Of a stretch of 64,000 bases of DNA, positions 1 to 9,082 are shown piece by piece. Every line of letters begins with the position of its first letter. Position 1 is the first letter of the stretch. Origin of the DNA: Lachnospiraceae bacterium YSB2008 (GTDB lineage Bacteria; Bacillota; Clostridia; Lachnospirales; Lachnospiraceae); contig JHWR01000009.1 in the NCBI GenBank assembly GCA_000687655.1, positions 1 through 64,000 on the forward strand. Reading direction: 5' to 3'. Below the pieces are notes generated by a model. The model did no database searches, was not told where the DNA came from, and saw only the letters and a program-made list of their open reading frames with translations. Made by a program: the position numbers and the translations under genes.

Positions 1-370
1 CAGTGGCAACAAAATAAGATGGATTCCACAAATGTCCACCCCATAGCTGTTTTTTGATCTCAGGATGTTTAAGGAATAACCACCGGGCAGTATTGCCTTT
101 AAGAATTTTGATTGCATCCGACAGTCTGATCTGTGGTTTGCAATCTACAAGAAGATGAATATGATCAGGCATTATCTCCATTGCTAAAGGAACCATATCC
201 AAAGATTTAAGTGTTTCAAGAAGATACTTTCTAACATCCGTCTCGATTTCACCTATAAATATGGGCTTTCTATACTTGGTAACCCATACGATATGATACT
301 GCAAAGAGTAAATATATCCACGACCATGAGTAACATCTTTAGGTAATATAAAATAAACATTTTTATCCAT
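1..370 (-). CDS. tnpA: IS200/IS605-family transposase TnpA (3' end outside window)
   Basis: This is a HUH-type single-strand DNA transposase that moves IS200/IS605 elements by peel-and-paste. The frame opens at the ATG at 370 and runs off the window at base 1 after 123 codons, so the C-terminal part is missing. Family hallmarks are visible: YHIVWVTKYRKP near residue 24, the HUH-type metal motif in PDHIHLLV near residue 65, and the GGHLWNPSYF stretch near residue 112. The catalytic tyrosine usually lies just beyond this point and would fall outside the window. No TnpB-like gene is visible on the inner side because the window ends. The family assignment is secure; whether the element is intact cannot be judged. 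Confidence 0.93.
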   Translation of the reverse strand, partial: MDKNVYFILPKDVTHGRGYIYSLQYHIVWVTKYRKPIFIGEIETDVRKYLLETLKSLDMVPLAMEIMPDHIHLLVDCKPQIRLSDAIKILKGNTARWLFLKHPEIKKQLWGGHLWNPSYFVAT

Positions 371-393
371 GTATTTATTATACCATATGTATA

Positions 394-487
394 GGCTAAA
401 CTCAAGAAAATGCCGCCTAACTCACGACTAAAGTCACGAGTGTGCGGCGGCTAATCATCAAAACGAGCGTGCCAAACGAGCTTAGCC
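394..487. mobile_element. Left-end nested hairpin of the IS200/IS605 element
   Basis: Just upstream of tnpA sits an imperfect palindrome at 412-451. Outer arms GCCGCC/GGCGGC enclose a broken stem around a gact-aa-agtc core. It is nested inside a weaker repeat, GGCTAAACTC (394-403) versus GAGCTTAGCC (478-487), 9 of 10 paired. Read on the minus strand the hairpin is followed by ATTTTCTT, so it could also act as a terminator. IS200-type elements carry such subterminal hairpins for TnpA recognition and to block read-in transcription. A TTGAT pentamer lies on the minus strand at 457-461, but the exact element boundary is not established. It begins within a few bases of the thioesterase stop. Confidence 0.6.
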
Positions 488-495
488 TTGATGTG

Positions 496-1317
496 TTATC
501 GAATAAACTCACACACTAGTTTTGCCTCTCCTGCTTCATCATTTAAAACAACTATATATCCTTCGTCAGTTGTTTCGATGACCGGATATATAACATCTCC
601 CAGTTTTGACTGCTTTTTATATTCAGCACGAAATACACTGGTTCTGAAATCTGCCGGAAGCTGTGCTGTTGCAATTGCAACGTACTGGGCATTGTTCACG
701 TGATTATTGGTATCCAAATGTTCTCCGGATACAACTATAGAGTGCGGGAACCATACATTTCCACTTTCTGCAATACTCTCTGTATTCGAAGAATTCCCGT
801 CTGCCTTTTTACCGAGAATACCAATACCTTTCATGAATTCTACATCAATCTTTCCCTTCAATATCTGTTCTTCTTCCGAAACAGGAATATCAAATTCAGA
901 GAACCTTCTCTCAATCGGGACATCCAGTCCGTAGGCTTCCAGTTCTTTTGCAGGAACATTCTTTTCAGGGCGATTTTCTACAACATTTACATATGCCCAA
1001 TCAGAAAGAGCATAAATCAGCGGTTCACCACTGACGCTTCTGATCAGAAAACTTCTTTTTCCTATAAAGTACTTAAATCCAGACGCCCATGTAATGATTT
1101 CTATATCTTCACAATACTCCGGTCTTCTCAATATATGTATCTGCCAATTAGTAAGCATCCATGATGTGTGATGTTCACTCAACCATTGAAGTCCTACCTC
1201 CTTATCTTCTGCCTCAAAAGTGCAGCAATCCTGAAAATAATTAACTATAGAAACCAGCGACAGTCTCTTATCAGCTGCCAACTCACTATATCTGACTCTC
1301 GATTTAAAACTATACAT
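496..1317 (-). CDS. Acyl-ACP thioesterase (FatA/FatB-like)
   Basis: The predicted role is hydrolysis of acyl-ACP to free fatty acid in the cytoplasm, ending type II fatty acid synthesis. The 273-residue protein has the double hot-dog layout of bacterial acyl-ACP thioesterases. The N-terminal half carries LTNWQIHILRRPEY and TWASGFKYFIGKRSF. The C-terminal half carries DTNNHVNNAQY near residue 200, holding the conserved Asn and His of the second hot-dog fold. Length matches the bacterial family (about 240-270). It lies about 150 bp downstream of comEC on the same strand, and its 3' end abuts the IS200-type left end. No terminator other than the IS hairpin is visible. Chain-length specificity cannot be read. 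Confidence 0.9.
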   Translation of the reverse strand: MYSFKSRVRYSELAADKRLSLVSIVNYFQDCCTFEAEDKEVGLQWLSEHHTSWMLTNWQIHILRRPEYCEDIEIITWASGFKYFIGKRSFLIRSVSGEPLIYALSDWAYVNVVENRPEKNVPAKELEAYGLDVPIERRFSEFDIPVSEEEQILKGKIDVEFMKGIGILGKKADGNSSNTESIAESGNVWFPHSIVVSGEHLDTNNHVNNAQYVAIATAQLPADFRTSVFRAEYKKQSKLGDVIYPVIETTDEGYIVVLNDEAGEAKLVCEFIR

Positions 1318-1468
1318 ATCACACCTATTATCCTTAATAACCTTAATTATCTATTGTTTACATTATTCGGTATAACTCACTATTGATAACTTGTTCATAT
1401 TCATAAACCAATCATTCCGGAGTTTATCATACGGCTGGCATCTTTTTCAAGATATATGACGGTATTCT

Positions 1469-4075
1469 TCAATAGTTAATTATTACCGCTCCTTCCAGAT
1501 CGGTACGGTATATCCGTATTCCGCGTTCTTCCAATCTATCCAAGGTTTCAGGGGCAGGGTGCCCGTACATGTTATGCCGGCCGCAGGAAATGATAGCTAT
1601 ATCCGGAGAGACAAAATCAAGAAACTCATCTGACGATGAATACTTCGAACCATGATGAGGGCACGCTATAACAAGCTTTTTATTCCTATCCAAAAGAGAG
1701 CTAATATATCCATCCTCAAGAATCAACCTCTCTGCTTCAGAACTTATATCTCCGGTATAAAGTATCTGCACATCTTTATATGTCATAATCGAAACGAGCG
1801 AATAATCATTTCCTGAATTGTGGTCCTCATCCAACTGATTCTTCAAAATGTCAGCATGATTATCATAACCATTTCCATCGGGATATATAATGTCAAATGT
1901 AATGTCCCCGAAGCTTACCCGGTCACCGGCATTCAGATGCATATAGTCTTTTCCAAAGTTTGACCTGATTTCCGACAAAGGTTCATCGATTTCCGTCCCG
2001 AGCGGAAGCGCCACTTCTGAAATCTCAATCCCGTAGAGCTCACGGTTTCTTATCAGTTCTGCTATCCCGCTTATATGATCTTTATCCGAATGTGTGATAA
2101 AGCAGATATCAATCCTGCTTATCCCGTAGTACTTAAGTGCAGGAACAAGAGCATATTCACCGACCTTTTCCTGTGAACTTGAACCTGCATCATAAATATA
2201 ATTACCGGACGTTCCGCCGTGAATGATAAACCCGTTCCCCTGACCAACATCAAGAAAGACTACTCCTTTGTCATTCATATTTCTAACAGAAGTTGTAGCA
2301 ATAAAGAGAATGTACAGCAAGACTCCCGCAGCTATATATATCAAAAGTCTTCCAAGCTTCTCTTTCGTTGTTATTTCGATTGAATACTTCAGCTGCCGAT
2401 TTCTTTTCATCCCTCGCTTTATTCTTCTTGAAAATCTCCGGATTGGTCCGGATTGAAACTTCCTTACCGCCCCCGGTTGAATCAGTCCTGCCGGCTTGTT
2501 GTTTTTCAGTTTGCCTGTCCACTTTACTTTTGCCGAAAGTCCTTCATAGTAAACAGTAAATGCATATATAAGAATCACAAGCATCACATAGTATATCCAT
2601 ATCCACCCTATAGTCGTATGTCCCGGAATCAACCTGTTGAAAGGAAGTTTTATCATGACTCTGCAAAGAAATTCATACAGTTTTAGAACGGTTTCAGCCA
2701 GATATCCTGCCACCCTTCCGGGGTCAAAATATCCCAACATATCTGATATACTTCCCGGAACAAAACCGCCCAGAATTCCCGCTACGAATCCTGCAGCAAC
2801 AACAACAGTCAGAAGTGGTACTACAATCAGGTTGAGCAGCATGCCGTAAAGAGGCACTTCGTAATAGTAATATATGACGATAGGCAGCATCGTTACATTT
2901 ATAGAAAAAGACATGACAAATGAAACGACTGCCCCTTTAACATACTTCCTGTATTTAAGCGGCACCCGGAGAAAACGTTCTCTTCCGAACAGAACTTTGT
3001 ACATATGGCTTCCTACCATCACTCCAAAAGCCGCAGCAACACTCATGATGCATCCGGCACTGAGTGTAATATATGGAGTGAAGAGGCTCATGATAATAAG
3101 TGCTATGACGAGAGAGGTCGCCATGTCATCTGTCCTCCTGAACTTCTCGCCCCACATTGAAATGATCAGCATTATCACAGCTCTCATGGTAGACGCTGCA
3201 AAACCGGTCATAGTCCCATACATGAGCAGTATTGACATGGATATAAGCACTGCAGCTGTATTTGGTATTCCTGTACTTCGAAGCATCTTTCTGATAAATG
3301 CACCGATAAGCATTACATGCAGGGATGATATTGCCAGTATGTGGATTATTCCGTTTTCCTGATAAAGTTTCTTTATCTCATCATCTATTCCACCTCTCTC
3401 TCCTAGTATCATGGCAGAAACAATACCTGCGGATTTAGGCGACATATTTCTGTAAATGCCTTCTTTCATCCTGCACCTTATCAAGAAAAGTACATATCGA
3501 GCATAATTCTTCTTTCCGGTCTTTTGGATGTTTTCTGTTCTCAAGCGACAGCACACGCCTTTACCGGTATAATAATCCTTCTCACTGTATCCACCCGGAT
3601 TGGAAGCGGTCTTCAGTTCCTCAGTATCCCCGTTGATCAAAACTATATCCCCTTCAGTATATGGAATCTCCCCTGATTCCGAATCTGTTTCATCCTCTCC
3701 GTCCCTGCTCAAAACTATAAGGAATTTCCTCCCCCTCTTCACATCCTTTACTGTCATTGAAATGGTCTTTTCTTTTTCATTGATCGAGATTATATCTGCC
3801 TTTAAATCTGCGATGCGCGGATTACTGTCATCGGTATTTACCATGGAATCCCTATATCTATATGCGATTCCGATTGTGAGTCCCAGCACAAGAAATAAAA
3901 AATGCAACAGATACGAGCATTTTTTTCTTTGCTCAGAGTATCTGTTGCATATTATTACAATTATCAGTGACAGCGCCGCTGCCGATATGAAGACTTCCCA
4001 TTTGCTGATAAACGAAACGGCCATGATCTCCCCCATCAGAATCAGAGCCCCCGTCCAGACTAACGGTCTTCTCAA
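1469..4075 (-). CDS. comEC: ComEC/Rec2-family DNA uptake channel with MBL domain
   Basis: This is an inner-membrane protein that, in competent bacteria, passes single-stranded DNA into the cytoplasm. The 868-residue protein starts with two membrane segments and a soluble OB-like stretch (about residues 60-180), continues with a multi-helix Competence domain (about 215-510, with GIIHILAISSLHVMLIG) and ends in a metallo-beta-lactamase-like domain (about 620-868). That domain carries FLDVGQGNGFIIH and the metal motif THSDKDHISG near residue 660, plus ACPHHGSKYSSS and SCGRHNMYGHP. All three canonical regions are present and the length is full. No other competence genes are nearby, so transformation may be conditional or absent. 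It lies 78 bp after the lipoprotein gene on the same strand and is probably co-transcribed. Confidence 0.95.
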   Translation of the reverse strand: MRRPLVWTGALILMGEIMAVSFISKWEVFISAAALSLIIVIICNRYSEQRKKCSYLLHFLFLVLGLTIGIAYRYRDSMVNTDDSNPRIADLKADIISINEKEKTISMTVKDVKRGRKFLIVLSRDGEDETDSESGEIPYTEGDIVLINGDTEELKTASNPGGYSEKDYYTGKGVCCRLRTENIQKTGKKNYARYVLFLIRCRMKEGIYRNMSPKSAGIVSAMILGERGGIDDEIKKLYQENGIIHILAISSLHVMLIGAFIRKMLRSTGIPNTAAVLISMSILLMYGTMTGFAASTMRAVIMLIISMWGEKFRRTDDMATSLVIALIIMSLFTPYITLSAGCIMSVAAAFGVMVGSHMYKVLFGRERFLRVPLKYRKYVKGAVVSFVMSFSINVTMLPIVIYYYYEVPLYGMLLNLIVVPLLTVVVAAGFVAGILGGFVPGSISDMLGYFDPGRVAGYLAETVLKLYEFLCRVMIKLPFNRLIPGHTTIGWIWIYYVMLVILIYAFTVYYEGLSAKVKWTGKLKNNKPAGLIQPGAVRKFQSGPIRRFSRRIKRGMKRNRQLKYSIEITTKEKLGRLLIYIAAGVLLYILFIATTSVRNMNDKGVVFLDVGQGNGFIIHGGTSGNYIYDAGSSSQEKVGEYALVPALKYYGISRIDICFITHSDKDHISGIAELIRNRELYGIEISEVALPLGTEIDEPLSEIRSNFGKDYMHLNAGDRVSFGDITFDIIYPDGNGYDNHADILKNQLDEDHNSGNDYSLVSIMTYKDVQILYTGDISSEAERLILEDGYISSLLDRNKKLVIACPHHGSKYSSSDEFLDFVSPDIAIISCGRHNMYGHPAPETLDRLEERGIRIYRTDLEGAVIINY

Positions 4076-4153
4076 AAACTATTCACCCCTCTTATCTGTC
4101 GACATATTTCACACGAAATATGCACCTTGCATATCATAGGTAAAACAAAAATA

Positions 4154-4648
4154 TTACATATAAATAAACGAAGCATCCGTATATGTAGCTTTATCTACTG
4201 AAGTTCCTCCTTCATCCAGAACATCTATTACAACCTTGTTAATATTATGAATCTGAACAAGTGTCTTTACCAGTGCAGCTTTTATCATAAGCCTGCTTTC
4301 CTCATTTGAAGAAACATCCTGAATCGTGATTATGACATTACTGTTTTCATCAACCGTGTATCCTACATACTGCATCACTTCAGGAACAGTAAATTCTGTC
4401 ATGATTTCTTCAACTGCTGCAGGTATGGATTCCGGCTGCTTCAACTGATATCTTTCACTTCTCTCCTGAATACGGTCATCACCCACTTCATATATTGTGA
4501 CCATGCTGTTCTCATTTATGATTCCTGTAACAGAAAGGGCAGTTGAATCCTCCTTATCCTTCTTACCACATGAATTAAGGAATGTTACGGACACAAGAAG
4601 CAGCACCAGGATATATGCAGTTTTATAACAAAGCTTATTCCTTCTCAT
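4154..4648 (-). CDS. GerMN-domain-like lipoprotein
   Basis: The start is placed at the ATG at 4648 (MRRNKLCYK), after GGTGA and inside the kinase gene. A longer in-frame reading from 4735 would put a long tail before the signal peptide. The protein has a lipoprotein signal with lipobox LNSC about residue 27, then roughly 135 residues outside the membrane. The region around PAAVEEIMTEF and KAALVKTLVQIHNINKVVIDV resembles the GerMN fold found in spore germination protein GerM and in other cell-surface lipoproteins. That similarity is by eye and moderate. The gene overlaps the kinase 3' end by 14 bp, which suggests coupled translation and a functional link to the kinase. Confidence 0.65.
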   Translation of the reverse strand: MRRNKLCYKTAYILVLLLVSVTFLNSCGKKDKEDSTALSVTGIINENSMVTIYEVGDDRIQERSERYQLKQPESIPAAVEEIMTEFTVPEVMQYVGYTVDENSNVIITIQDVSSNEESRLMIKAALVKTLVQIHNINKVVIDVLDEGGTSVDKATYTDASFIYM

Positions 4649-6104
4649 TTGATTCACCGGTCTTCTGATCTGACACTCTGTACTTCTGACTGATTGGAAA
4701 CTTGATAGTAAATGTCGTTCCATTTCCGAATTCACTGTAAAGCTTTATGGTTCCACCATGTGAGAATATTATATTTCTCGCTATGGCAAGTCCGAGACCT
4801 GTACCTCCTGTACTTCGGCTTCTTGCCTTATCCACACGATAGAATCTGTCAAAAACCTTATCCTTTGCATCATCCGGAATACCTATACCGGAATCTGCAA
4901 CCTTGATATAGAAAAACTTGGCGTCAGCATTAAGAGTAATCCTTACCCATCCATTATCAACGTTATATTTTATGGCATTGGTTATTATGTTTGAAATAAC
5001 GAGGAGAAGCTTAACCTCATCAACCTCAGCTATTACATCTTTATATGCATTGTACTGAATCTCTATACCTCTTGCCTCTGCTATAGGTGATACTCTCTTG
5101 ATGATAATCTCTATAAGTTCCCCTATACTGTGCTCTTCAAGATTGAGCTCAGAATTTCTCTTGTCCGTTTTAACAAGCGTAAGAAGATCATTGATAAGCT
5201 TGGTCTCTCGGTCAACCTCATCTATGATATCTCCCATGAATTCCCTGTAATCATCAGCACTTGCGTTTTCATTCTGTACAAGTGATTCCGCAAGAACCTT
5301 CATGGAAGTCATCGGGGTCTTCAGCTCGTGCGATACATTTGAAACAAATTCCTGTCTGGCATCATCTATGGAATCAAGTTTGCCCAGGACATTATTGTAA
5401 TTGTCAGCAAGATATCGGACTTCCTGAAATCCTCTTACTTCGATCTCAGTATCGAAGTTTCCTTCAGCTATGTTACCTATCTGCTCATTTACTGAATTAA
5501 GTTCTCTTACTGCAACTCTTGAAACGAACAATGCATACAGTACTCCAAGGAGAAGCACTATAAAAAGCGCCACAACATTGACGTGAAGTATCTGCTCATG
5601 AATGGCATTTACCCTTGCAGTAGAGGCAACAGAAAGTACAGCTCCTCTTATAACGCCTTTATCATCCTTAACAGGAATGATGACTGTTGAATCACCATTT
5701 TTTACTGTCTTTATGGATGCCTTTTTTCCCGTCATGACGTCGATTACATCACGTGAGACTATATAAAGGTAGTCATTCCTGTTTTCAGCAAGACTTTCCG
5801 AATCAGCGATTATGGAATAATCCCTTCCTATCGCCAGTATTCTTCCTTCCTGGCCTATGGAAGCTTCTTCGACATATGCATCAAAATGCGCTTTGTCATA
5901 ATTCTCATCCAGCATTCGATCAGCAATCCTGCCGGCGATATTCTCATTCATGAATATGACATTCTGATCGGTACTTCTGTAAGAAAAGAAAAGCACGATG
6001 GATGACACAGCCGCAAGGCTTATGACAAGCAGGAATATCATGGTTACAGCCACAAAGCTCCTGAGACTAATATGAAATTTTTCGCTTTTCTTTTCTTCGT
6101 TCAT
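4635..6104 (-). CDS. Membrane sensor histidine kinase, no adjacent response regulator
   Basis: The 489-residue kinase has a first membrane helix at about 15-37, an extracytoplasmic sensor region of about 130 residues, a second helix near 178-198, a HAMP domain, then HisKA with FVSNVSHELKTPM (phosphorylated His near 260). The ATPase domain shows N-box NAIKYN, G1 DSGIGIP, F-box FYRVDKARS and G2 GGTGLGLAI. All catalytic motifs are intact. No PAS domain is evident, which argues against a WalK assignment. Its start codon overlaps the ppk1 stop by one base (TGATG), so the two are probably translationally coupled. No response regulator is encoded anywhere in the window, so its partner must lie elsewhere. 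Confidence 0.93.
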   Translation of the reverse strand: MNEEKKSEKFHISLRSFVAVTMIFLLVISLAAVSSIVLFFSYRSTDQNVIFMNENIAGRIADRMLDENYDKAHFDAYVEEASIGQEGRILAIGRDYSIIADSESLAENRNDYLYIVSRDVIDVMTGKKASIKTVKNGDSTVIIPVKDDKGVIRGAVLSVASTARVNAIHEQILHVNVVALFIVLLLGVLYALFVSRVAVRELNSVNEQIGNIAEGNFDTEIEVRGFQEVRYLADNYNNVLGKLDSIDDARQEFVSNVSHELKTPMTSMKVLAESLVQNENASADDYREFMGDIIDEVDRETKLINDLLTLVKTDKRNSELNLEEHSIGELIEIIIKRVSPIAEARGIEIQYNAYKDVIAEVDEVKLLLVISNIITNAIKYNVDNGWVRITLNADAKFFYIKVADSGIGIPDDAKDKVFDRFYRVDKARSRSTGGTGLGLAIARNIIFSHGGTIKLYSEFGNGTTFTIKFPISQKYRVSDQKTGESNEKE

Positions 6105-8167
6105 CAGTCAGTCATCTTAATTCCTGCAAGCTCATAAGCTTTGTCGTACAGCTTCTCCTGAGCATTTACAGGTGGTTCTGTATGTGTAACATATCTATAA
6201 ATTCCATCAGCGCCCTGTTCTCTTGCCTTAACATTATCCGCAAGGCAGAGATTGAAGAGCTCTCGTACTTCATCTTTAATGTCCGGATCAAGTATCGGCG
6301 TAGCCACCTCTACTCTTCTGACAGTATTTCTGGTCATGAAGTCAGCTGAAGCGATATATATCTCTTCGCGCTCACCCTTACCGAATATATAAATCCTCGA
6401 ATGTTCAAGGAATCTTCCGACGATACTGATAATTCTGATATTATCAGTCTTGCCCGGAATCTTGGAATGAAGACAGCATATACCTCTTATGACCATCTCA
6501 ACCTTAACACCGGCCTCAGAAGCCTCTATGATCTTATCTATGATTTTCTTGTCAGTAAGTGAATTGATCTTGAATCCGAGATATCCTTCACCACCGTCTT
6601 TTGCTATCTGTATCTCACTGTTGATCCTGTCTATGATCTTGTTCTGCAGACACTTAGGAGCAACGAGAAGACTCTGCGTAGTCTTCATAACCTCGCCGAG
6701 TGAAAGAGTCTGGAATACCTTGGCAGCCTCTGCACCGATCTTTTCATTTGCTGTCATAACACTGAGATCTGTGTAAAGACGGGCAGTCTTTTCATTATAG
6801 TTACCGGTTCCGATCTGAGTTATATACTTAACTCCGTCGGCTGTACGCATGGTTATAAGGCACAGTTTACTGTGAACCTTTAATCCGTTCAGACCGTAAA
6901 TGACATGACAGCCGGCCTGCTCGAGCATACGTGACCATCCTATATTGTTTTCTTCATCGAATCTGGCTTTGAGCTCGACAAGTACGTCAACCTGCTTTCC
7001 ATTTTCAGCCGCTTCAACAAGAGCTTCTATGACCTTACTCTGCTTTGCAAGACGATAAAGTGTCATCTTGATGGACACAACTTCAGGATCATTTGCAGCC
7101 TCGTGAAGCATATTAAGGAACGGTCTTATGCTCTCATATGGATATGAAAGGAACTTATCCTTCTCAAGTATCTGTGGAAGAAGCGGTTTTCTCTCATCAA
7201 AATCATTTGATTTCTGAGGAATCCTCTTCTCATAGAAAAGCTCTGATTTATTTCTGAGTGAATCCTGAATATCGAATACGAAAGACATATCAAGAGGAGA
7301 CTGTATCTTGAACGCCATATTCTTATCTATCTTAAGTGTCTTAACTATGGACTTAAGAGCTGACTCGTCTATATCTCTTGTATACTCTATACGTACAGGA
7401 GTGAGCTTACGTCTCTGCTTGATAACCTCCTCCATATGATCACGGTAGTTCAGTTCCTCGTCATAAACCTTATCAGCATCTATATCTGCATTTCTTGTGA
7501 CTCTGAAAAGAGTCTTGCTTACTATATTATAGCCCTGGAAAACTTCCGGTATGAAATGAAGTATCAGCTCCTCAGCGAGCATATATACTCCTTTTCGGCC
7601 CGGTATCTCTATAAGCCTTTTGAACATTCCATTGTTACATGGAATGATACCTATCCTCTTCTTATTACTCTTTGTTCCGAGAACAGCAGCTGCACATATC
7701 TCATTATTCTTAAGAAATGGAAATGGCTGTTTCTTACTTACAGTAATAGGTGAAAGAAGCGGCATGATTTCTCTCTCGAAGTACATTCTGAGATATTCAC
7801 CTTCAGATTCAGCAAGCTTCGAGAAACGTATGATGTGTATATCTTCTTTCTCAAGCTCCGTCATAAGCTTCTTATATGTTGCATCTTTTCTTTTAGTAAG
7901 TTCCCTTACTCTTTCTCTGATAGCTTCAAGCTGTTCGCCCGGAGTCATGTTGGTCTTATTTTCTCTCTGTTCGTCACCAAGAAGCATCTCATCATGGAGA
8001 GACCCTACTCTGACCATGAAGAACTCATCCAGATTTGTCTGGAATATGGAAATGAAACTCAGTCTTTCACAAAGAGGATTTCTCTCATCCTCTGCTTCCT
8101 CCAGAACTCTTTCGTTGAATTTGAGCCATGATAATTCTCTGTTTTCGTATAATTCCTGCATTTGCAA
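6104..8167 (-). CDS. ppk1: Polyphosphate kinase 1
   Basis: The enzyme reversibly polymerises the gamma phosphate of ATP into inorganic polyphosphate. The 687-residue protein has the normal PPK1 order: N-terminal ENRELSWLKFNERVL, the head domain, and two phospholipase D-like C-terminal domains. The autophosphorylated His is in GLKVHSKLCLI near residue 432. The second domain shows CCLHSKIPG and RFLEHSRIYIFG. Length and motifs are complete. A strong GGAGG site lies 8 bases before the ATG. It is the first gene of a ppk1/kinase/lipoprotein/comEC run. A palindrome immediately upstream may control it. Confidence 0.97.
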   Translation of the reverse strand: MQMQELYENRELSWLKFNERVLEEAEDERNPLCERLSFISIFQTNLDEFFMVRVGSLHDEMLLGDEQRENKTNMTPGEQLEAIRERVRELTKRKDATYKKLMTELEKEDIHIIRFSKLAESEGEYLRMYFEREIMPLLSPITVSKKQPFPFLKNNEICAAAVLGTKSNKKRIGIIPCNNGMFKRLIEIPGRKGVYMLAEELILHFIPEVFQGYNIVSKTLFRVTRNADIDADKVYDEELNYRDHMEEVIKQRRKLTPVRIEYTRDIDESALKSIVKTLKIDKNMAFKIQSPLDMSFVFDIQDSLRNKSELFYEKRIPQKSNDFDERKPLLPQILEKDKFLSYPYESIRPFLNMLHEAANDPEVVSIKMTLYRLAKQSKVIEALVEAAENGKQVDVLVELKARFDEENNIGWSRMLEQAGCHVIYGLNGLKVHSKLCLITMRTADGVKYITQIGTGNYNEKTARLYTDLSVMTANEKIGAEAAKVFQTLSLGEVMKTTQSLLVAPKCLQNKIIDRINSEIQIAKDGGEGYLGFKINSLTDKKIIDKIIEASEAGVKVEMVIRGICCLHSKIPGKTDNIRIISIVGRFLEHSRIYIFGKGEREEIYIASADFMTRNTVRRVEVATPILDPDIKDEVRELFNLCLADNVKAREQGADGIYRYVTHTEPPVNAQEKLYDKAYELAGIKMTD

Positions 8168-8181
8168 TTCCTCCGTAAGTT

Positions 8182-8199
8182 TATAACTACACAGTTATA
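8182..8199. promoter_or_regulatory. 18-bp inverted repeat in the ppk1 leader
   Basis: TATAACT-ACAC-AGTTATA has perfect 7-bp arms and ends 15 bases before the ppk1 start, next to the ribosome site. It could be an operator or a leader hairpin. No protein family can be assigned from the sequence. Confidence 0.4.
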
Positions 8200-8296
8200 G
8201 TTATGATAACACATTTTAAGGTAATAATCCAATCTAACCAAATATAAATAATCCAATCAGGCCGACAATAAATTATTAGTTTCAGCCGATTTTTAG

Positions 8297-8326
8297 TTGG
8301 ACTTTATTATGAAATAAGAGTAAAAT
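8297..8326 (+). promoter_or_regulatory. Predicted sigma-A promoter for the LemA-family gene
   Basis: TTGGAC at 8297-8302 and TAAAAT at 8321-8326 are 18 bp apart, giving a start near 8333 and a leader of about 34 bases with AGAGG before the ATG at 8367. Confidence 0.5.
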
Positions 8327-8366
8327 GGACTGCGTATGAAAATTATTCGTTAAAGAGGTAAGAAAC

Positions 8367-8969
8367 ATGTCACAGCTCTTATCATTCGTATCATTTCTGA
8401 CTGAAGATGAAAGCATTACTGCTACAGCTGACAGAACCATAAAGTTTGTGGAAGCATTCGGTGTTGTCGTTATAATACTGATTGTTTTCTTAGGTATAGT
8501 CTATCTCAGAAATCTTATCCAGATTACCGAGCTTGACAACAAAGCTAAAAATGCAGGCGGGCATATAGACACACTCATATGGGATCTGAACTTCAACAAA
8601 AATAAGATAATACCTATTCTTGAAGAAGCCGGTGTAAAGATTCCTGCTGAAACAAAGAAAGAGCCAATGCTCTCTCTTGGAATGAGTCCTGCAACACAGC
8701 TTTATAATTATAATCTTATGAAGGAAGCTGAGAAAACTCTCAGGGACCTTATAGATAATAATCCTTCTTTAAAGAACGAAGAGCTTGATACGCTTCTTAA
8801 TAAGTACAAAGAGATATACACCGAGCTTATACCTGCAACGGATAAATACAACAAAGCAGTAAAGGTCTATAACGATTATATAAGTCATTTTCCGGCTAAC
8901 ATCATTGCAGACCATAAGAGTAAGAATAAACGCAATCCATTTATATATAATGCTGAGGAGAGCAAATAG
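8367..8969 (+). CDS. LemA-family membrane protein
   Basis: This 200-residue protein has one membrane helix near residues 30-50 and a helical cytoplasmic or peripheral domain after it. The C-terminal stretch YNKAVKVYNDYISHFPANIIA matches the conserved end of the LemA family (tandem YN motifs followed by FPaniiA). The middle part, NFNKNKIIPILEE, corresponds to the usual LIPnLve region but is divergent. LemA proteins are widespread and of uncertain function, often surface linked. The gene is transcribed alone from its own promoter and is divergent from ppk1. The next gene has a separate promoter. Confidence 0.75.
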   Translation: MSQLLSFVSFLTEDESITATADRTIKFVEAFGVVVIILIVFLGIVYLRNLIQITELDNKAKNAGGHIDTLIWDLNFNKNKIIPILEEAGVKIPAETKKEPMLSLGMSPATQLYNYNLMKEAEKTLRDLIDNNPSLKNEELDTLLNKYKEIYTELIPATDKYNKAVKVYNDYISHFPANIIADHKSKNKRNPFIYNAEESK

Positions 8970-9055
8970 ATTTACATAATTCTGTAACACAGCTTTACAT
9001 AATATTTACACTTTTGGCACATTGTTAAACACATTGCCACACAATCTTCATATTT

Positions 9056-9072
9056 TGTTACAAAAGTGTTAC
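9056..9072 (+). promoter_or_regulatory. WalR (YycF)-like direct repeat
   Basis: TGTTAC-AAAAG-TGTTAC is a perfect match to the published WalR box, TGT(A/T)A(A/T/C)-N5-TGT(A/T)A(A/T/C). It lies about 11 bp upstream of the predicted -35 of the M23 peptidase gene, a position suited to activation. WalRK in Firmicutes controls wall hydrolases, so site and target agree. No walR gene is in the window. Confidence 0.6.
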
Positions 9073-9082
9073 AAATTTACTC

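Noticed and set aside
2874-3362. A 162-codon open frame on the plus strand
   Set aside because: It lies entirely opposite comEC, which has full domain support. No ribosome site or family similarity is seen.
4635-6104. The kinase as WalK
   Set aside because: No PAS domain and no walR neighbour; the context is ppk1.
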